Assembly: GCA_017695115.1 (NCBI GenBank) | Contig: JADILV010000047.1 | Span: 37,131-101,130 of the forward strand | Source of the DNA: Candidatus Cryptobacteroides avicola | GTDB taxonomy: Bacteria > Bacteroidota > Bacteroidia > Bacteroidales > UBA932 | Length of the DNA stretch: 64,000 nt | Direction of reading: 5' to 3' | In this document: positions 10,481-21,400 of the stretch, piece after piece | How positions within the stretch are numbered: the stretch's first letter is position 1 | Layout of the letters: the number at the start of each line of letters is the position of its first letter | Notes under the pieces: model-generated | Seen by the model: only the letters and a program-made list of their open reading frames with translations | The model's database searches: none | Told to the model about the DNA's origin: nothing | Made by a program: the position numbers and the translations under genes

Positions 10481-10559
10481 GTCATTTCGGGCAAAACTTG
10501 GAAATCTGTGGCTTGCGTCACTTCGGGCTAAGCCGCCAGGTGCTGTCGGGAAATCTGTC
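10481..10559. repeat. Two degenerate GTCATTTCGGGC...GGAAATCTGT units
   Basis: 10481-10509 and 10517-10559 share start GTCA(T/C)TTCGGGC and end GGAAATCTGT. Confidence 0.5.
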
Positions 10560-10576
10560 AATATAGTATGTTCACT

Positions 10577-10622
10577 TAAAAAAAATACGGCAGTTCCTCA
10601 AAAGAGACTGCCGTATTTTTTT
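10577..10622. terminator. Bidirectional Rho-independent terminator
   Basis: AAAAATACGGCAGT...ACTGCCGTATTTTTT between convergent genes. Confidence 0.85.
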
Positions 10623-10638
10623 AGCGATTTTGAGAATA

Positions 10639-11232
10639 CTAAGCCCCTTCCTCCAGCCGCTGTATTATCCCGTCGCACGCTTTGAGAACCCGCCGTCCGT
10701 ACAGGTATTCGGCAAACAATGCCATAAGGGTTATCACACACAGGATGCCCACAGCCGCAAGTCCTTTGACAGGAGTACTCCATGCATGGTATATGACCAC
10801 GCCCATTACTACGAACACAGCCAGGACAAGCACCCACAGGGCCGTATTGATGGCTATATACCCTTTCCTGAACTTTCTTATGCCTACTGCAGTATCCAGG
10901 ACATTTTCCTGCCCGTTCCCGACAGGGCCGAGACGTCGGTACAATATCAGATAGGCAACCGTCTGGGCCAGGAATACTGCGCCGAGGACTACTGCTATCC
11001 ACATATCCAACCCCTGTATGATACATACCGCAAACACTAAAGGTACCGCCACAAGACCGCCGGCTATCCCGATTTTCCTGTCGGTATCCAGTATCCCGAT
11101 ATTCTTGCGGAACACACTTTCCATCATTTTTCCGTTGATGATTTTCTGCTTTTCGAGGTCTTCCTTGAGACTGGCGTACTGGAGACGCATCTGCTCCAGT
11201 TCCTCTGAATCGAATATTTTTCCGTCCTGCAT
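10639..11232 (-). CDS. Membrane protein encoded next to ECF sigma factor; possible anti-sigma
   Basis: Immediately downstream of sigma gene; cytoplasmic N-terminus and 4 TM segments. Confidence 0.55.
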   Translation of the reverse strand: MQDGKIFDSEELEQMRLQYASLKEDLEKQKIINGKMMESVFRKNIGILDTDRKIGIAGGLVAVPLVFAVCIIQGLDMWIAVVLGAVFLAQTVAYLILYRRLGPVGNGQENVLDTAVGIRKFRKGYIAINTALWVLVLAVFVVMGVVIYHAWSTPVKGLAAVGILCVITLMALFAEYLYGRRVLKACDGIIQRLEEGA

Positions 11233-11245
11233 AGTCTGTGGTTTT

Positions 11246-11725
11246 TTAGATTGTCATTTTCTTCAGTTCTTCCTTGATCCGGTAGAGCTGGAAAGAAACG
11301 TTCTTGACAGATATGCCGATGATTTCCCCTATCTCGGCGTAAGACATGCCTTCAAGCCAGAGCAGGATCAGCGCCCTGTCCACCAGACCGAGACGGTTTA
11401 TCCTGTCATACAGCCTGCGGATCTGCAACGCCCTGTCGCTTGTGCCCTCAAAAGGATCGATATCGATGCTCAGAGGAATATGCCCGGCCTCACGCTTCTT
11501 TCTTTTCTGAAGATTGAGGCAACAGTTCAGGCTGACCCTGTAAATCCATGTCCTGATGTCCGACTCCTCGCGGAAAGAGCCGTACCCTTTCCACAGTTTC
11601 ACGAGGACTTCCTGAAACAGGTCGTCAAGTTCGTCCCTGCTGTCGGAAAACATATAGCACACGGCATAGACAGTGCTCTTGTACTTTTCCACCAGTCTGG
11701 TAAATTCCTGTTCGTTCTTTTCCAT
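11246..11725 (-). CDS. ECF RNA polymerase sigma factor
   Basis: Region 2 (DLFQEVLVKLWKGYGSFREESDIRTWIYRVSLN) and region 4 (GMSYAEIGEIIGISVKNVSFQLYRIKEELKK). Confidence 0.9.
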   Translation of the reverse strand: MEKNEQEFTRLVEKYKSTVYAVCYMFSDSRDELDDLFQEVLVKLWKGYGSFREESDIRTWIYRVSLNCCLNLQKRKKREAGHIPLSIDIDPFEGTSDRALQIRRLYDRINRLGLVDRALILLWLEGMSYAEIGEIIGISVKNVSFQLYRIKEELKKMTI

Positions 11726-11824
11726 ATTCTGTCCGGATCAATTTTACCCGTTAGACAACAAAGTTCCCGAAAAACTATAAAAATTTGTCAGAAATTCCAT
11801 GATTGAATGTTTGCTAAATACCAG

Positions 11825-11854
11825 ATACGGCAGCCTTTCACCGGACTGCCGTAT
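11825..11854. terminator. Hairpin terminator
   Basis: ATACGGCAG / CTGCCGTAT followed by TCTTT. Confidence 0.6.
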
Positions 11855-11889
11855 TCTTTAAACAAAGGACCGCGGACTAAACAGTGATA

Positions 11890-12396
11890 CTAAAAAATAG
11901 TAACAATGCCCACTCCGTTATTAGTCGTTTTAAGATAATAGATGAAATCTTTTTTATTTGCTTTCAGTTTATCCAACTGGACAAAAGCTCCTATATAACC
12001 GACAAATGCCGTAATTCCTCCTGCGCATAATAGCCCAATACTCCATCCTAATGCAGAATCTCCTCGTGGGTCATAATCATCATAGCCATAAGACATAAAA
12101 AGTGGAATAAGAGAGGAACATGTTACACCAAGACCTATCCAACCTACAGTGTTATAGGTTTTGCTCTTTTTGGCATAATAAGAATTGACTCCCAAATATT
12201 TCTGATATGCAGCCCAGGCTTCCGGATTCCGGCTTAGCGCATTTTCATCGAACCTTATGTTATTCAATTTATAGATTTCATCAGTCATAGTGGCCGCAAT
12301 GGCATAATCGAACGGAGTATAGTTGTTATTATACTGCGCTTTACAGCAAATGGAGAAAACCCCAAAAAGTACAGAAATCAGAATCAGTCGTTTCAT
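11890..12396 (-). CDS. Hypothetical protein with signal peptide and TM segments
   Basis: MKRLILISVLFGVFSICCKAQ signal; two hydrophobic segments. Confidence 0.6.
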   Translation of the reverse strand: MKRLILISVLFGVFSICCKAQYNNNYTPFDYAIAATMTDEIYKLNNIRFDENALSRNPEAWAAYQKYLGVNSYYAKKSKTYNTVGWIGLGVTCSSLIPLFMSYGYDDYDPRGDSALGWSIGLLCAGGITAFVGYIGAFVQLDKLKANKKDFIYYLKTTNNGVGIVTIF

Positions 12397-12689
12397 ATGA
12401 AAGTTTTATTTAAAATCAATAGTGTTACATCAGTCTCTGACTACAAAAATAATATTATTATTCAATTACTGACAGTATCTGCATTCTTTTCGTGCCGCCT
12501 TGTTGTCATTTCGACCGGACAACAAAATCTGGAGTGAAGGAATCCGCCTGAAAAATTCTGCAGACCCGATAGTCTGAACCTGCCTTCAAAGAACCTTTGC
12601 CAAAAGGCAAGTCGCAATCTCAAGCACAAATGTAGATCTTCGTCTCCTAGAATCCATGTTTTCTTTATTGCCGCATCTTCCATTTTTGT

Positions 12690-12697
12690 TACTTTTG
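12690..12697 (+). promoter_or_regulatory. -7 element TACTTTTG
   Basis: TAnnTTTG match 23 nt upstream of start codon 12721, within TTTTGTTACTTTTGTACC. Confidence 0.6.
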
Positions 12698-12720
12698 TAC
12701 CAAAACCATAAGGATCGGAC

Positions 12721-14391
12721 ATGGACAAGAACGCCAAATTCAGTACACTGTTGGACGAGCAGATAGCATCCATTCAAAAAGAAAACCGGTATATTGAATT
12801 CAAGTCGAATTATCAGAATCCCGATAAGCTGGGGCAGTATATATCCGCCCTGTCGAATGGGGCCTGTTTGGACGGGAAGGATTTCGGATACCTGTATTTC
12901 GGTGTTCAGGATGAAACGCTGGAAATAGTCGGAACATCGTTTGACCCTTCAAAAGAAAAGGCTCAAGGGAACCAGTCACTGGAACTGTACCTGAGAGTGA
13001 TGGTATCTCCGAAAATCGACTTTACCATAGATGATTTCACCTATCTGAAGAACGGAGAGCCCCTGCACATCGTAGTATTCAGGATCCCGGCCGCTGTCAG
13101 TCAGCCTACCTGCTATAAGCAGAAATCTTGGATACGTGTGGATAGCCATACGACAGATCTTGCGCCATATACTGACTGGATCCGCAAGATCTACAATTCA
13201 AAAACCGACTGGACTGCTCAGATTATAGAAGACGCTACCATCGAAGACCTTGACAAGGATGCCATCCAATCGGCCCGGGAAGGATACAGGCAGCGTTTCC
13301 CGGACTTCGCTGAAGCATTGCAGGCTTGGAGCGATACGACATTCCTTGATAAGGCAGGACTGACCCAAGACGGAAAGATAACACGGGCAGCGATGCTGCT
13401 GGTAGGCAAACCGGAAAAAGCCTACAAACTCGGGCATATCGCGCAGATGAACTGGAAATGTTTTCAAGACGGGGAAATAATCGGTCAGCTGTTTACAATC
13501 CCGTTCCTGAAGACAACGACTGAGCTGATGCTGAAAATAAGGAACTACCGGATCAAGATATACCCTCACAACTCATTGATCCCGGCAGAAATATGGAAAT
13601 ATGACACAAGAAGTATCCTTGAAGGGCTGCATAACTGTATCGCACATCAGGATTATACTAAGGACGAACGCATCATCGTTGCTGAAGACAAGGACAAACT
13701 GACATTCGAGAACGCCGGATGTTTTTACGAAGGGGATTATGAACAATATATCCTAGGTGAAAAGACCCCCAAAAGTTACCGCAATCCTTTCTTGGTGAAA
13801 GCCATGCTGAATGTAAAGATGATAGACTCCCAAGGATTCGGCATTCACAACCTTTATATGCGGCAGAAAGAGCGTTATCTTCCTATGCCCGATTATGAAG
13901 GGACGGACGAATCGCATGTCATAATGCATCTGCCCGGTTCCGTCATTGATGTCAACTATAGCACGACATTAATGGAAAACTCTGATATTTCTCTGACCGA
14001 AGCAGTTCTGCTTGATATGGTACAAAAAGGGAAACCGCTAAGCGACAGCGCTACCAGCGCCTTACGCAAGAAAAAGCTGATAGAAGGCAGAAAGCCAAAG
14101 TTCTATATCGCAAAAGCACTGGCACAGCGCACAGACAGGAAAGTCGAGTATTCACAGCACAAGGGGCTGGACAGCAAATCATGTGAAAGTCTCCTTATCG
14201 ATTCGCTGAAGGATCATGGTGAATTGACAAGACAGGAAATTGACAGGCTTTTGTGGCCAGTTCTTTCCGATCAACTTGATGACACACAGAAAAAGGCTAA
14301 AATAGGAAACTTGTTGACGAAATTGAGGATAAAAGGCATTCTGTCCAATATCACAACTGGCAATAATTCCGTTTGGTCTATCAGACAATAA
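12721..14391 (+). CDS. AlbA_2/Schlafen-like DNA-binding domain protein with ATPase-like C-terminal region
   Basis: ENRYIEFKSNYQNPDKLGQYISALSNGACLDGKDFGYLYFGV N-terminal motif; IAHQDYTKDERI...LTFENAG typical of this family; C-terminal winged-helix-like region. Confidence 0.8.
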   Translation: MDKNAKFSTLLDEQIASIQKENRYIEFKSNYQNPDKLGQYISALSNGACLDGKDFGYLYFGVQDETLEIVGTSFDPSKEKAQGNQSLELYLRVMVSPKIDFTIDDFTYLKNGEPLHIVVFRIPAAVSQPTCYKQKSWIRVDSHTTDLAPYTDWIRKIYNSKTDWTAQIIEDATIEDLDKDAIQSAREGYRQRFPDFAEALQAWSDTTFLDKAGLTQDGKITRAAMLLVGKPEKAYKLGHIAQMNWKCFQDGEIIGQLFTIPFLKTTTELMLKIRNYRIKIYPHNSLIPAEIWKYDTRSILEGLHNCIAHQDYTKDERIIVAEDKDKLTFENAGCFYEGDYEQYILGEKTPKSYRNPFLVKAMLNVKMIDSQGFGIHNLYMRQKERYLPMPDYEGTDESHVIMHLPGSVIDVNYSTTLMENSDISLTEAVLLDMVQKGKPLSDSATSALRKKKLIEGRKPKFYIAKALAQRTDRKVEYSQHKGLDSKSCESLLIDSLKDHGELTRQEIDRLLWPVLSDQLDDTQKKAKIGNLLTKLRIKGILSNITTGNNSVWSIRQ

Positions 14392-14438
14392 ATTTAAGAG
14401 CGAATTTAAGAGCGAATTTAAGAGCGAATTTAAGAGCG
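14391..14438. repeat. Perfect tandem repeat, 4 x 12 bp (AATTTAAGAGCG)
   Basis: Read directly; first unit begins on the last base of the 12721 CDS stop codon. Confidence 0.95.
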
Positions 14439-14675
14439 ACAACATGTTATATGCTGATTTACAAGCCTATAAAGAAAATAAAATTACGAGCGAATTCCCG
14501 ACAGAAATGAGCGTTTAAGAACAAGGAACGAGAGGATTAGCCATGCCTGACGGCATGCCTTTTCCCTTCCTCCTCGCCGGAGAGCCCTTGCAACGGTCTC
14601 CACAGTTGTGCACAAAGTGCCCAACCTGTTTCGGTATTCCTTGGCCTTCAGAGAGCAAGCTCTCTTCGTGCAGGA

Positions 14676-14713
14676 ATACAAAAACAGCCGTCAGTCTGCG
14701 ACTGACAGCTGTT
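14676..14713 (-). terminator. Terminator of tRNA-Ser
   Basis: Minus strand AACAGCTGTCAGT-CGCAG-ACTGACGGCTGTT then TTTTG. Confidence 0.75.
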
Positions 14714-14723
14714 CCGACCGTTG

Positions 14724-14811
14724 CGGTGAGAGGGGGATTCGAACCCCCGGTACGGTAATCCCGTACGGCAGTTTAGCAAACTGCTGGTTTAAGCCACTCA
14801 CCCATCTCACC
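14724..14811 (-). tRNA. tRNA-Ser(GCU)
   Basis: GGTGAGA/TCTCACC acceptor, anticodon loop TTTGCTAAA, long variable arm, GGTTCGAATCC T-arm; CCA not encoded. Confidence 0.95.
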
Positions 14812-14896
14812 AGTTACCCTTTATCATTGGCTTCCCTGCATCCGGCCAAACCGAATCGGGACGACAAAGGTAACTCAAATCTTCTGTTTCACCAAA

Positions 14897-15844
14897 TTAT
14901 TTTGCAATATTCTCCCGCATGTCGGTATCCGCCTGGATATTCTTTATACGGTAGTAATCCATTACACCGAGATTTCCGCTGCGGAACGCTTCCGCCATTG
15001 CCAGAGGGATCTGCGTCTCCGCTTCAATGACCCTTGCGCGGGCCTCCTGCGCTTTGGCCTTCATCTCCTGCTCAAGCGCGACAGCCATTGCCCTGCGCTC
15101 CTCGGCGCGTGCCTGGGCGATATTCTTGTCCGCTTCTGCCTGATCCATCTGCAGGACCGCACCTATATTCTTTCCTATGTCTATGTCGGCGATATCAATG
15201 GACAGAATCTCGAATGCAGTTCCGGCATCCAGTCCTTTATTAAGTACGACTTTGGAAATGGAATCAGGATGCTCGAGAACTGCCTTGTGGCTTTCGGAGG
15301 CACCGATGCTCGACACAATACCCTCACCTACACGCGCCAGGACAGTTTCTTCTCCGGCACCGCCGACAAGCTGCTTGATATTGGCACGGACAGTTACACG
15401 GGCCTTGGTAATCAGCTGGATACCGTCTTTTGCGACAGCCGTGACAGGCGGAGTGTTTATCACCTTAGGGTTTACCGACATCTGCACGGCCTCGAAAACA
15501 TCACGGCCGGCAAGATCGATGGCGGCCGCCATCTTGAAATCAAGGGCTATGTTGGCCTTGTCGGCAGAAATCAGGGCATTCACTACATTAGGAACGTGGC
15601 CTTTCGCCAGATAATGGGCCTCAAGTTCATTGGCATCGAGCTTCAGACCAGCCTTGGTACCTGTCACCATTGCCATTACGATAGTTCCGGGAGGGACTTT
15701 CCTCCAGCGCATAAGGACCAGTTGTACAAGAGAAATCTTCACCCCGGAAATCAAAGCCTGGAACCACAGGGCCACAGGAAAGAACCACAGGAAGATCATC
15801 AGGCCGACGATTGCAACCGCAACCCAAATAACGATCATTGTCAT
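14897..15844 (-). CDS. floA: Flotillin-like protein FloA
   Basis: TM N-terminus, [62 protein letters not shown]. Confidence 0.88.
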   Translation of the reverse strand: MTMIVIWVAVAIVGLMIFLWFFPVALWFQALISGVKISLVQLVLMRWRKVPPGTIVMAMVTGTKAGLKLDANELEAHYLAKGHVPNVVNALISADKANIALDFKMAAAIDLAGRDVFEAVQMSVNPKVINTPPVTAVAKDGIQLITKARVTVRANIKQLVGGAGEETVLARVGEGIVSSIGASESHKAVLEHPDSISKVVLNKGLDAGTAFEILSIDIADIDIGKNIGAVLQMDQAEADKNIAQARAEERRAMAVALEQEMKAKAQEARARVIEAETQIPLAMAEAFRSGNLGVMDYYRIKNIQADTDMRENIAK

Positions 15845-15876
15845 AATATCCAGTTTTAAAAATTATTGCCAGCACA

Positions 15877-16347
15877 TCAGAAATCCGCAGAAACGGGCCT
15901 GACATATATCTTGTTGTCCTCGAACATGACAACTTCCACCTCCGTCCCCGCATCTATCATTCCCTCAAGGGATTTCACCTCGTATGCCTTTCCGTCAAAT
16001 CTTGCCGTCCCTATCGGAGCGAGCCTTGTAACGGCCTTGCCTGAATCACCGACGGAAAGGGCCTCTTCTTCTATATTCTGCACCTTGGAATCTATCTTCG
16101 TATTCAATGCGAGCTTTTTCCAGGCCCTTGTCTTGATCGTATAGACAATAAGGCCTATCAGCACCGCCAGAATAGCGGCAGTAAATACGGCTCCGGCAAG
16201 AAGGCCGAACTCATAGAAGACATAATAGCAGGCCCCTCCAAGTGAAAGGACGCCCAACACACCGGCAACTCCGACTCCCGGAATAAGGAAAATCTCCGAC
16301 AGGACCAGAACCAGTCCCACAATCGTCAAGATGATGGTAAAAGCCAT
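15877..16347 (-). CDS. NfeD family membrane protein
   Basis: TM segments and C-terminal OB-fold GKAVTRLAPIGTARFDGKAYEVKSLEGMIDAGTEVEVV; next to floA. Confidence 0.88.
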   Translation of the reverse strand: MAFTIILTIVGLVLVLSEIFLIPGVGVAGVLGVLSLGGACYYVFYEFGLLAGAVFTAAILAVLIGLIVYTIKTRAWKKLALNTKIDSKVQNIEEEALSVGDSGKAVTRLAPIGTARFDGKAYEVKSLEGMIDAGTEVEVVMFEDNKIYVRPVSADF

Positions 16348-16350
16348 AAT

Positions 16351-18264
16351 TCAATCTAATTTTACAATACTTGTTTCATCAATACCTGAAATCTTTATCA
16401 TGGCCTGCAGTTTTTCGGCCTCGCTTTCAGATCCCAGAGGCCCGACAAGGAATACCGTCTTCCCGTCCTCGGCTATTTTCGCTATGTCCCGGTCAGTCAT
16501 CTGCCGTATTGCCTTGATGGTCAGATCAGGAAGGGATTCTCCGGATGATACTATCCGTACCTGATAATGATTCTCTTCTTTTTTTTCGTCCATACTGGAT
16601 TCCAGCGCCCGGGCCTTCTGGACCGGATACTGTTTGCCGTCCTTGAAAGCTACGATAAACGCAGTCTTGAAACCGAGCTTCTTCACTGTATTCAGGTTGG
16701 ACAGCACATCATTGTATTTACGGAAAAGCCCTACCCTGTATATGTACTTTCCCGTAGCGGTCTCTTCTGTAAAGACAGGGCTGAGGCCTTTCAGCTGGCT
16801 GACGGTGGCAGGCTTTGACAGAAGGAACATCTGTATCTGGTAGACGATGCCGTCCGGAATGGTATTGTCCAATGCAAAACGGCCTTCAGGAAGTACCATG
16901 AACGAATAATCGAACCTGACTTCCGGTTTTTTTATACGAAGCACGAGGGAATCGCCAGGAGAATGTTTTGAAAACGCATAGTTGGTCGCCGCACCGACTA
17001 CTTCCCTGTCCGCCTGCTCGAGCACCTTGTCCGGGTCGATCACTACTCCGTTGAAAAGGAATTCCATCTCGATCTGCTGGAGACGCCCTGTCACCTTAGC
17101 CAATGAATCCTGCAGGACAGGCAGCCTGGTCTCGCCTGAAATTATTTCAGAATAAAGACGCTCCTGCTCCTGCCGGTCCGCACTCTGCGACAGCAGCTGT
17201 CTCTTCTCCTCGAGAGCCTGGGTATAGATGGCAACGGAATCCCTCAGACTCCTTACTTCATTCATTTTGGCCATATACCGTCCCATATCCTCATTTTCCC
17301 GGATACTCCCGTGGGTTGCAGAGCCGGTGTCCATCCTTGAGGGATCATCGACCGGGACCAGGGACGCAATCCTGCCGAGCTGCTCCGGATCCTCCACATA
17401 CCTGCGCACCGGCATGATATCGTATTCGAGGACATATATGGTCACGCTGTCCTGCGGGCAGTCGCGGTTGGATGCAAAAATGGTATATTTCCCGTCAGGC
17501 GTATTGAAATAAAGGAAATCGTCATAAGGGGAAGAATACGGGAACCCCAGATTTTCCGGAATCCCCCATGTGCCGGTCGAAGAATCCCATTCGGACTTGT
17601 ACAGATCGTATCCTCCCACCCCATACAGTCCGGCGGAAGAAAAATAAATGGTCTTCCCGTCAGGCGACACGACAGGGAATATCTCGTCCCCGGACGACGT
17701 CAGCCCTTCGTCGAGCAGGACAGGGACTGTCCAGAGAGAATCCTCCAGATGCGTATGGTACAGATTGCGCACTCCGGTCCCGTCTTCTGCCGAAAAATAT
17801 ATGTCCGTGCTGCCTTCCGGGACATACGTCGCATTGACGAACCTGTGACCCGGAATACTGTCAAGCGGGTTCGGCACCGGCCTCCAGCTTCTGTCCGGCA
17901 TAGGATAGAAAAGATAGAAATCCTCTGCGGAAAACACATGCCGCGCCACGACCACCGGCTCGCTGACATACTGTTTCATGGACAACCCGTTTTCCGCCAT
18001 TATCCGGCGCGACTGTATTTTTTCAAGCAGAAGGGAATCCTCCGGTGAGAGCGCCGTGCTGTCTTCCTGATGGCCGAGGATACTGCCGGCAACGGACCTG
18101 TACAACTGCAAGGCCTCCTGGAAACGGTATTCCTTCCTCAGGGAATCGGCCTTGGCAACGAGTTCCTCTCTCCTGCCGTCATCGGCGGAGGAACCACTGT
18201 ATCCTGAAACGGGGAACTGCATCCAGAGCAGAAGGACGCAGAAGACATATATATGGGTTTTCAT
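16351..18264 (-). CDS. PD40/WD40-like beta-propeller envelope protein with SPOR-like C-terminus
   Basis: DEIFPVVSPDGKTIYFSSAGLYGVGGYDLYKSEW and DDFLYFNTPDGKYTIFASNR; C-terminal YRVGLFRKYNDVLSNLNTVKKLGFKTAFIVAF. Confidence 0.7.
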   Translation of the reverse strand: MKTHIYVFCVLLLWMQFPVSGYSGSSADDGRREELVAKADSLRKEYRFQEALQLYRSVAGSILGHQEDSTALSPEDSLLLEKIQSRRIMAENGLSMKQYVSEPVVVARHVFSAEDFYLFYPMPDRSWRPVPNPLDSIPGHRFVNATYVPEGSTDIYFSAEDGTGVRNLYHTHLEDSLWTVPVLLDEGLTSSGDEIFPVVSPDGKTIYFSSAGLYGVGGYDLYKSEWDSSTGTWGIPENLGFPYSSPYDDFLYFNTPDGKYTIFASNRDCPQDSVTIYVLEYDIMPVRRYVEDPEQLGRIASLVPVDDPSRMDTGSATHGSIRENEDMGRYMAKMNEVRSLRDSVAIYTQALEEKRQLLSQSADRQEQERLYSEIISGETRLPVLQDSLAKVTGRLQQIEMEFLFNGVVIDPDKVLEQADREVVGAATNYAFSKHSPGDSLVLRIKKPEVRFDYSFMVLPEGRFALDNTIPDGIVYQIQMFLLSKPATVSQLKGLSPVFTEETATGKYIYRVGLFRKYNDVLSNLNTVKKLGFKTAFIVAFKDGKQYPVQKARALESSMDEKKEENHYQVRIVSSGESLPDLTIKAIRQMTDRDIAKIAEDGKTVFLVGPLGSESEAEKLQAMIKISGIDETSIVKLD

Positions 18265-18337
18265 TATTTCTGCTTCACATTTAAGGCAAAAATACGAAAT
18301 ACTTTACATATTGTGTGTTAATAAGAAAAAAAAACAG

Positions 18338-18345
18338 TAAATTTG
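18338..18345 (+). promoter_or_regulatory. -7 element TAAATTTG of secDF
   Basis: TAnnTTTG match; implies a leader of about 80-85 nt before 18435. Confidence 0.5.
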
Positions 18346-18434
18346 TGCCCTATTTTCGGGCAGGGTCGAAAGGGTGGACCGTGCCCTGGCCGGATTGGTA
18401 AGGAAAATATTATCAATAAAAATAAAAAACAACT

Positions 18435-21400
18435 ATGCAAAGTAAAGGTGCAATCAGATTTGTGGCCATAGTACTTGCAGTGGTCTGCCTCTGGCAGCTT
18501 GCCTTCACTCTTGTCACCAAGGTGCATGAAAACAAGGCGGCCAAATATGCAGAGACCGCAGTGCAGAACTATGAAAAGTCAGCCGCATTCAGCAAAGTAG
18601 CCGAAGCAGACAGGGCTTTCTGTCTTGATTCCATCAGAAAGGAAAGCAACAGATGGTATCTTGACTCCATCTCTTCCGAGAAGATTTATTTCGGCTATAC
18701 TTACAAAGATGTAAAATCAAAGGAAATCAACCTCGGACTTGACCTGAAAGGAGGTATGAACGTAATGCTTCAGGTACAGCTCAAAGACCTGGTAAAAGCA
18801 TTGGCGGACAACAACCAGTCTCCTGAATTCGAACAGGCCCTTTCCCTCGCCGACCAGCGTACCGTAACGGCAAGCGGTGATTTCATCACCCTCTTCGCCG
18901 AAGCATGGAAAGAAGTCGGGAACGGACAGAGACTTGCACAGATCTTCGGAACCTATGAAATGAGGGACAAGATCAAGCCGGAATTCTCTGACGAACAGGT
19001 AATCGAAGTCATCAGAGGCGAAGCCGAGAGCGCAATATCAAACTCTTTCAACGTCCTGAGAAACCGTATCGACCGTTTCGGAGTGACGCAGCCAAGCATC
19101 CAGAAACTCGGAAACAGCGGAAGGATTCTCGTCGAGCTTCCGGGCGTAAAGGAACCTGAGCGAGTAAGGAAACTCCTCCAGGGAACAGCATCTCTCGAAT
19201 TCTGGGCCACTTACGACAATTCTGAAGTATTCCCGTTCCTTCAGGAAGCGAACAGCACTCTTGCACAGCTTCTTGCTGATGACAGCACGTCAGCTGCTGA
19301 ATCAGAGGCAGAGAAGCCTGTCGTTGAAGAGTCCCCTGCGTCAAGCGCAGATTCGCTTATCTCACAGGAAATCCAGAACCAGGCGGCAGATGCAGCCGAG
19401 TTTGAAGAATACAAAAAATCGAATCCTCTGTTCGCAGCCTTGCAGCCGGCAATGTACAACGGCCGTCTTGCAAACGGTGCCTGCATCGGATACGCAAACT
19501 ACGCCGATACGGCCAAGATCAACAGATGGCTGAGCATGCCTCAGATAGAGGCTCTTTTCCCTGCAGAGTTCAAGGCCCACTGGACAGTAAAGCCGTCTAG
19601 CTTCATTCCGGGCGGAAACACATACGAACTTGTCGCCATCAAGGCCACTTCACGTGACGGCAAGGCTCCGCTCGACGGAGGTGTAGTAACTGACGCACGC
19701 GTACAGTACAGCGGCCAGGGAGGTAATCCGGCCGTTTCCATGACGATGAACGCAGAAGGCGCCAACATCTGGGCCCGCATGACAAAGGACAATATCGGCC
19801 GTCAGATCGCCATTGTACTTGACGGAATGGTATATTCATATCCTACTGTAAACACCGAAATTACAGGCGGCAGCTCTGAAATCACAGGTAATTTCGATCT
19901 GGAAGAGGCAGAAGACCTTGCAAATGTATTGAAGTCCGGTAAGCTTCCTGCTCCGGCAACCATCATCCAGGAACAGGTCGTAGGCCCGTCCCTCGGATCT
20001 GAATCAATCAATGCAGGTCTCATTTCATTTGCAATAGCATTCCTGCTCGTGCTCCTTTACATGGCTCTGTTCTATCACGGAGCTGGTCTGGTAGCCGATG
20101 TGGCATTGCTCTGCAACGTGCTCCTGCTTCTCGGTACTCTGGTTTCTTTCGGTGCAGTGCTTACCCTGCCTGGTATCGCCGGTCTCGTCCTGACCCTCGG
20201 TATGGCCGTGGATGCCAACGTCATCATATATGAACGTATCAAGGAAGAGCTCCGCGCAGGCAAAGGCCTGAGCAAAGCAGTGGCCGACGGTTACTCAAAC
20301 GCATACTCTGCCATCATTGACGGACAGATCACCACTATCCTTACAGGTGTCGTCCTCTTCATTTTCGGTTCAGGTCCTGTCCAGGGATTCGCGACTACCC
20401 TTATCATAGGTATCATTACGTCTGTCCTCACTTCAATCTTCATCTCAAGACTGATTTTCGAAGACAGGCTTGCCAAAGGAAAGAACATCACTTTCGACAA
20501 CAAGTACACAAGGAACCTTCTCCAGCATACACATGTTAACTTCCTTGCAAAGAAGAAATACACATACGCTATTTCCGGCCTTGTAATCGTGATCTGCATC
20601 GTATCGATGTTCACCAAAGGCTTTACATACGGTGTGGACTTCACCGGAGGACGTACATTCGTAGTGAGGTTTGACCAGCCTGTCTCTACTGAGGAAATCA
20701 GGGAAGCGACAATCGATGCCTTCAGCAAGGCCGATGCTGCCGACCAGAGCCAGAAATACGGTTCTGCAGTGGAAGTCAAGCAGTTCGGCGGCGAGAGCCA
20801 GATGAAGATCACTACCCAGTATAAAGTGGCTGAGGAGTCTACGGAAGTAGATGCAGAAGTAGAGCAGATCCTGTATGACGCCCTGAAAGGATTCTTCGCA
20901 GAAGACCTTACTTTGAGCGAGTTCACTTCTACCCTCGAGAATCCTAACGGTATCATAAGTTCTGACAAGGTGGGCCCTACAATCGCGAACGACATGAAGC
21001 GCAGCGCGATCATCGCCGTGATCATTGCCCTGTTCGTAATCTTCGCCTACATTGCCGTCCGCTTCAAGAAATGGACATGGGGATTCGGCGGAGTCATGGG
21101 TCTTGCCCATACTGCCATCATCGTGATCGGATTCTTCTCCCTGTTCTCGGGAATACTTCCGTTCAGCCTTGACGTTGACCAGACATTCATCGCGGCTGTG
21201 CTGACTATCATCGGTTATGCCATCAACGATACCGTGGTTATCTTCGACCGTATCCGTGAATACAAGACACTGCATCCGAAGATGCCTCTGTACGATAACG
21301 CCAACCAGGCACTCAACAGTACTCTTTCACGTACGATGAACACCTCCCTCACGACCCTCATCGTAATGGTAGCAATCGCTATCTTCGGAGGTGAAGTTAT

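Noticed and set aside
12462-12773. Minus-strand ORF FGTKVTKMEDAAIKKTWILGDEDLHL...
   Set aside because: Spans the promoter and 5' end of the 12721 gene; looks like an antisense promoter reading frame.
20291-21275. Minus-strand ORFs of 244 and 276 aa inside secDF
   Set aside because: Shadow ORFs of a highly conserved gene; no motifs.
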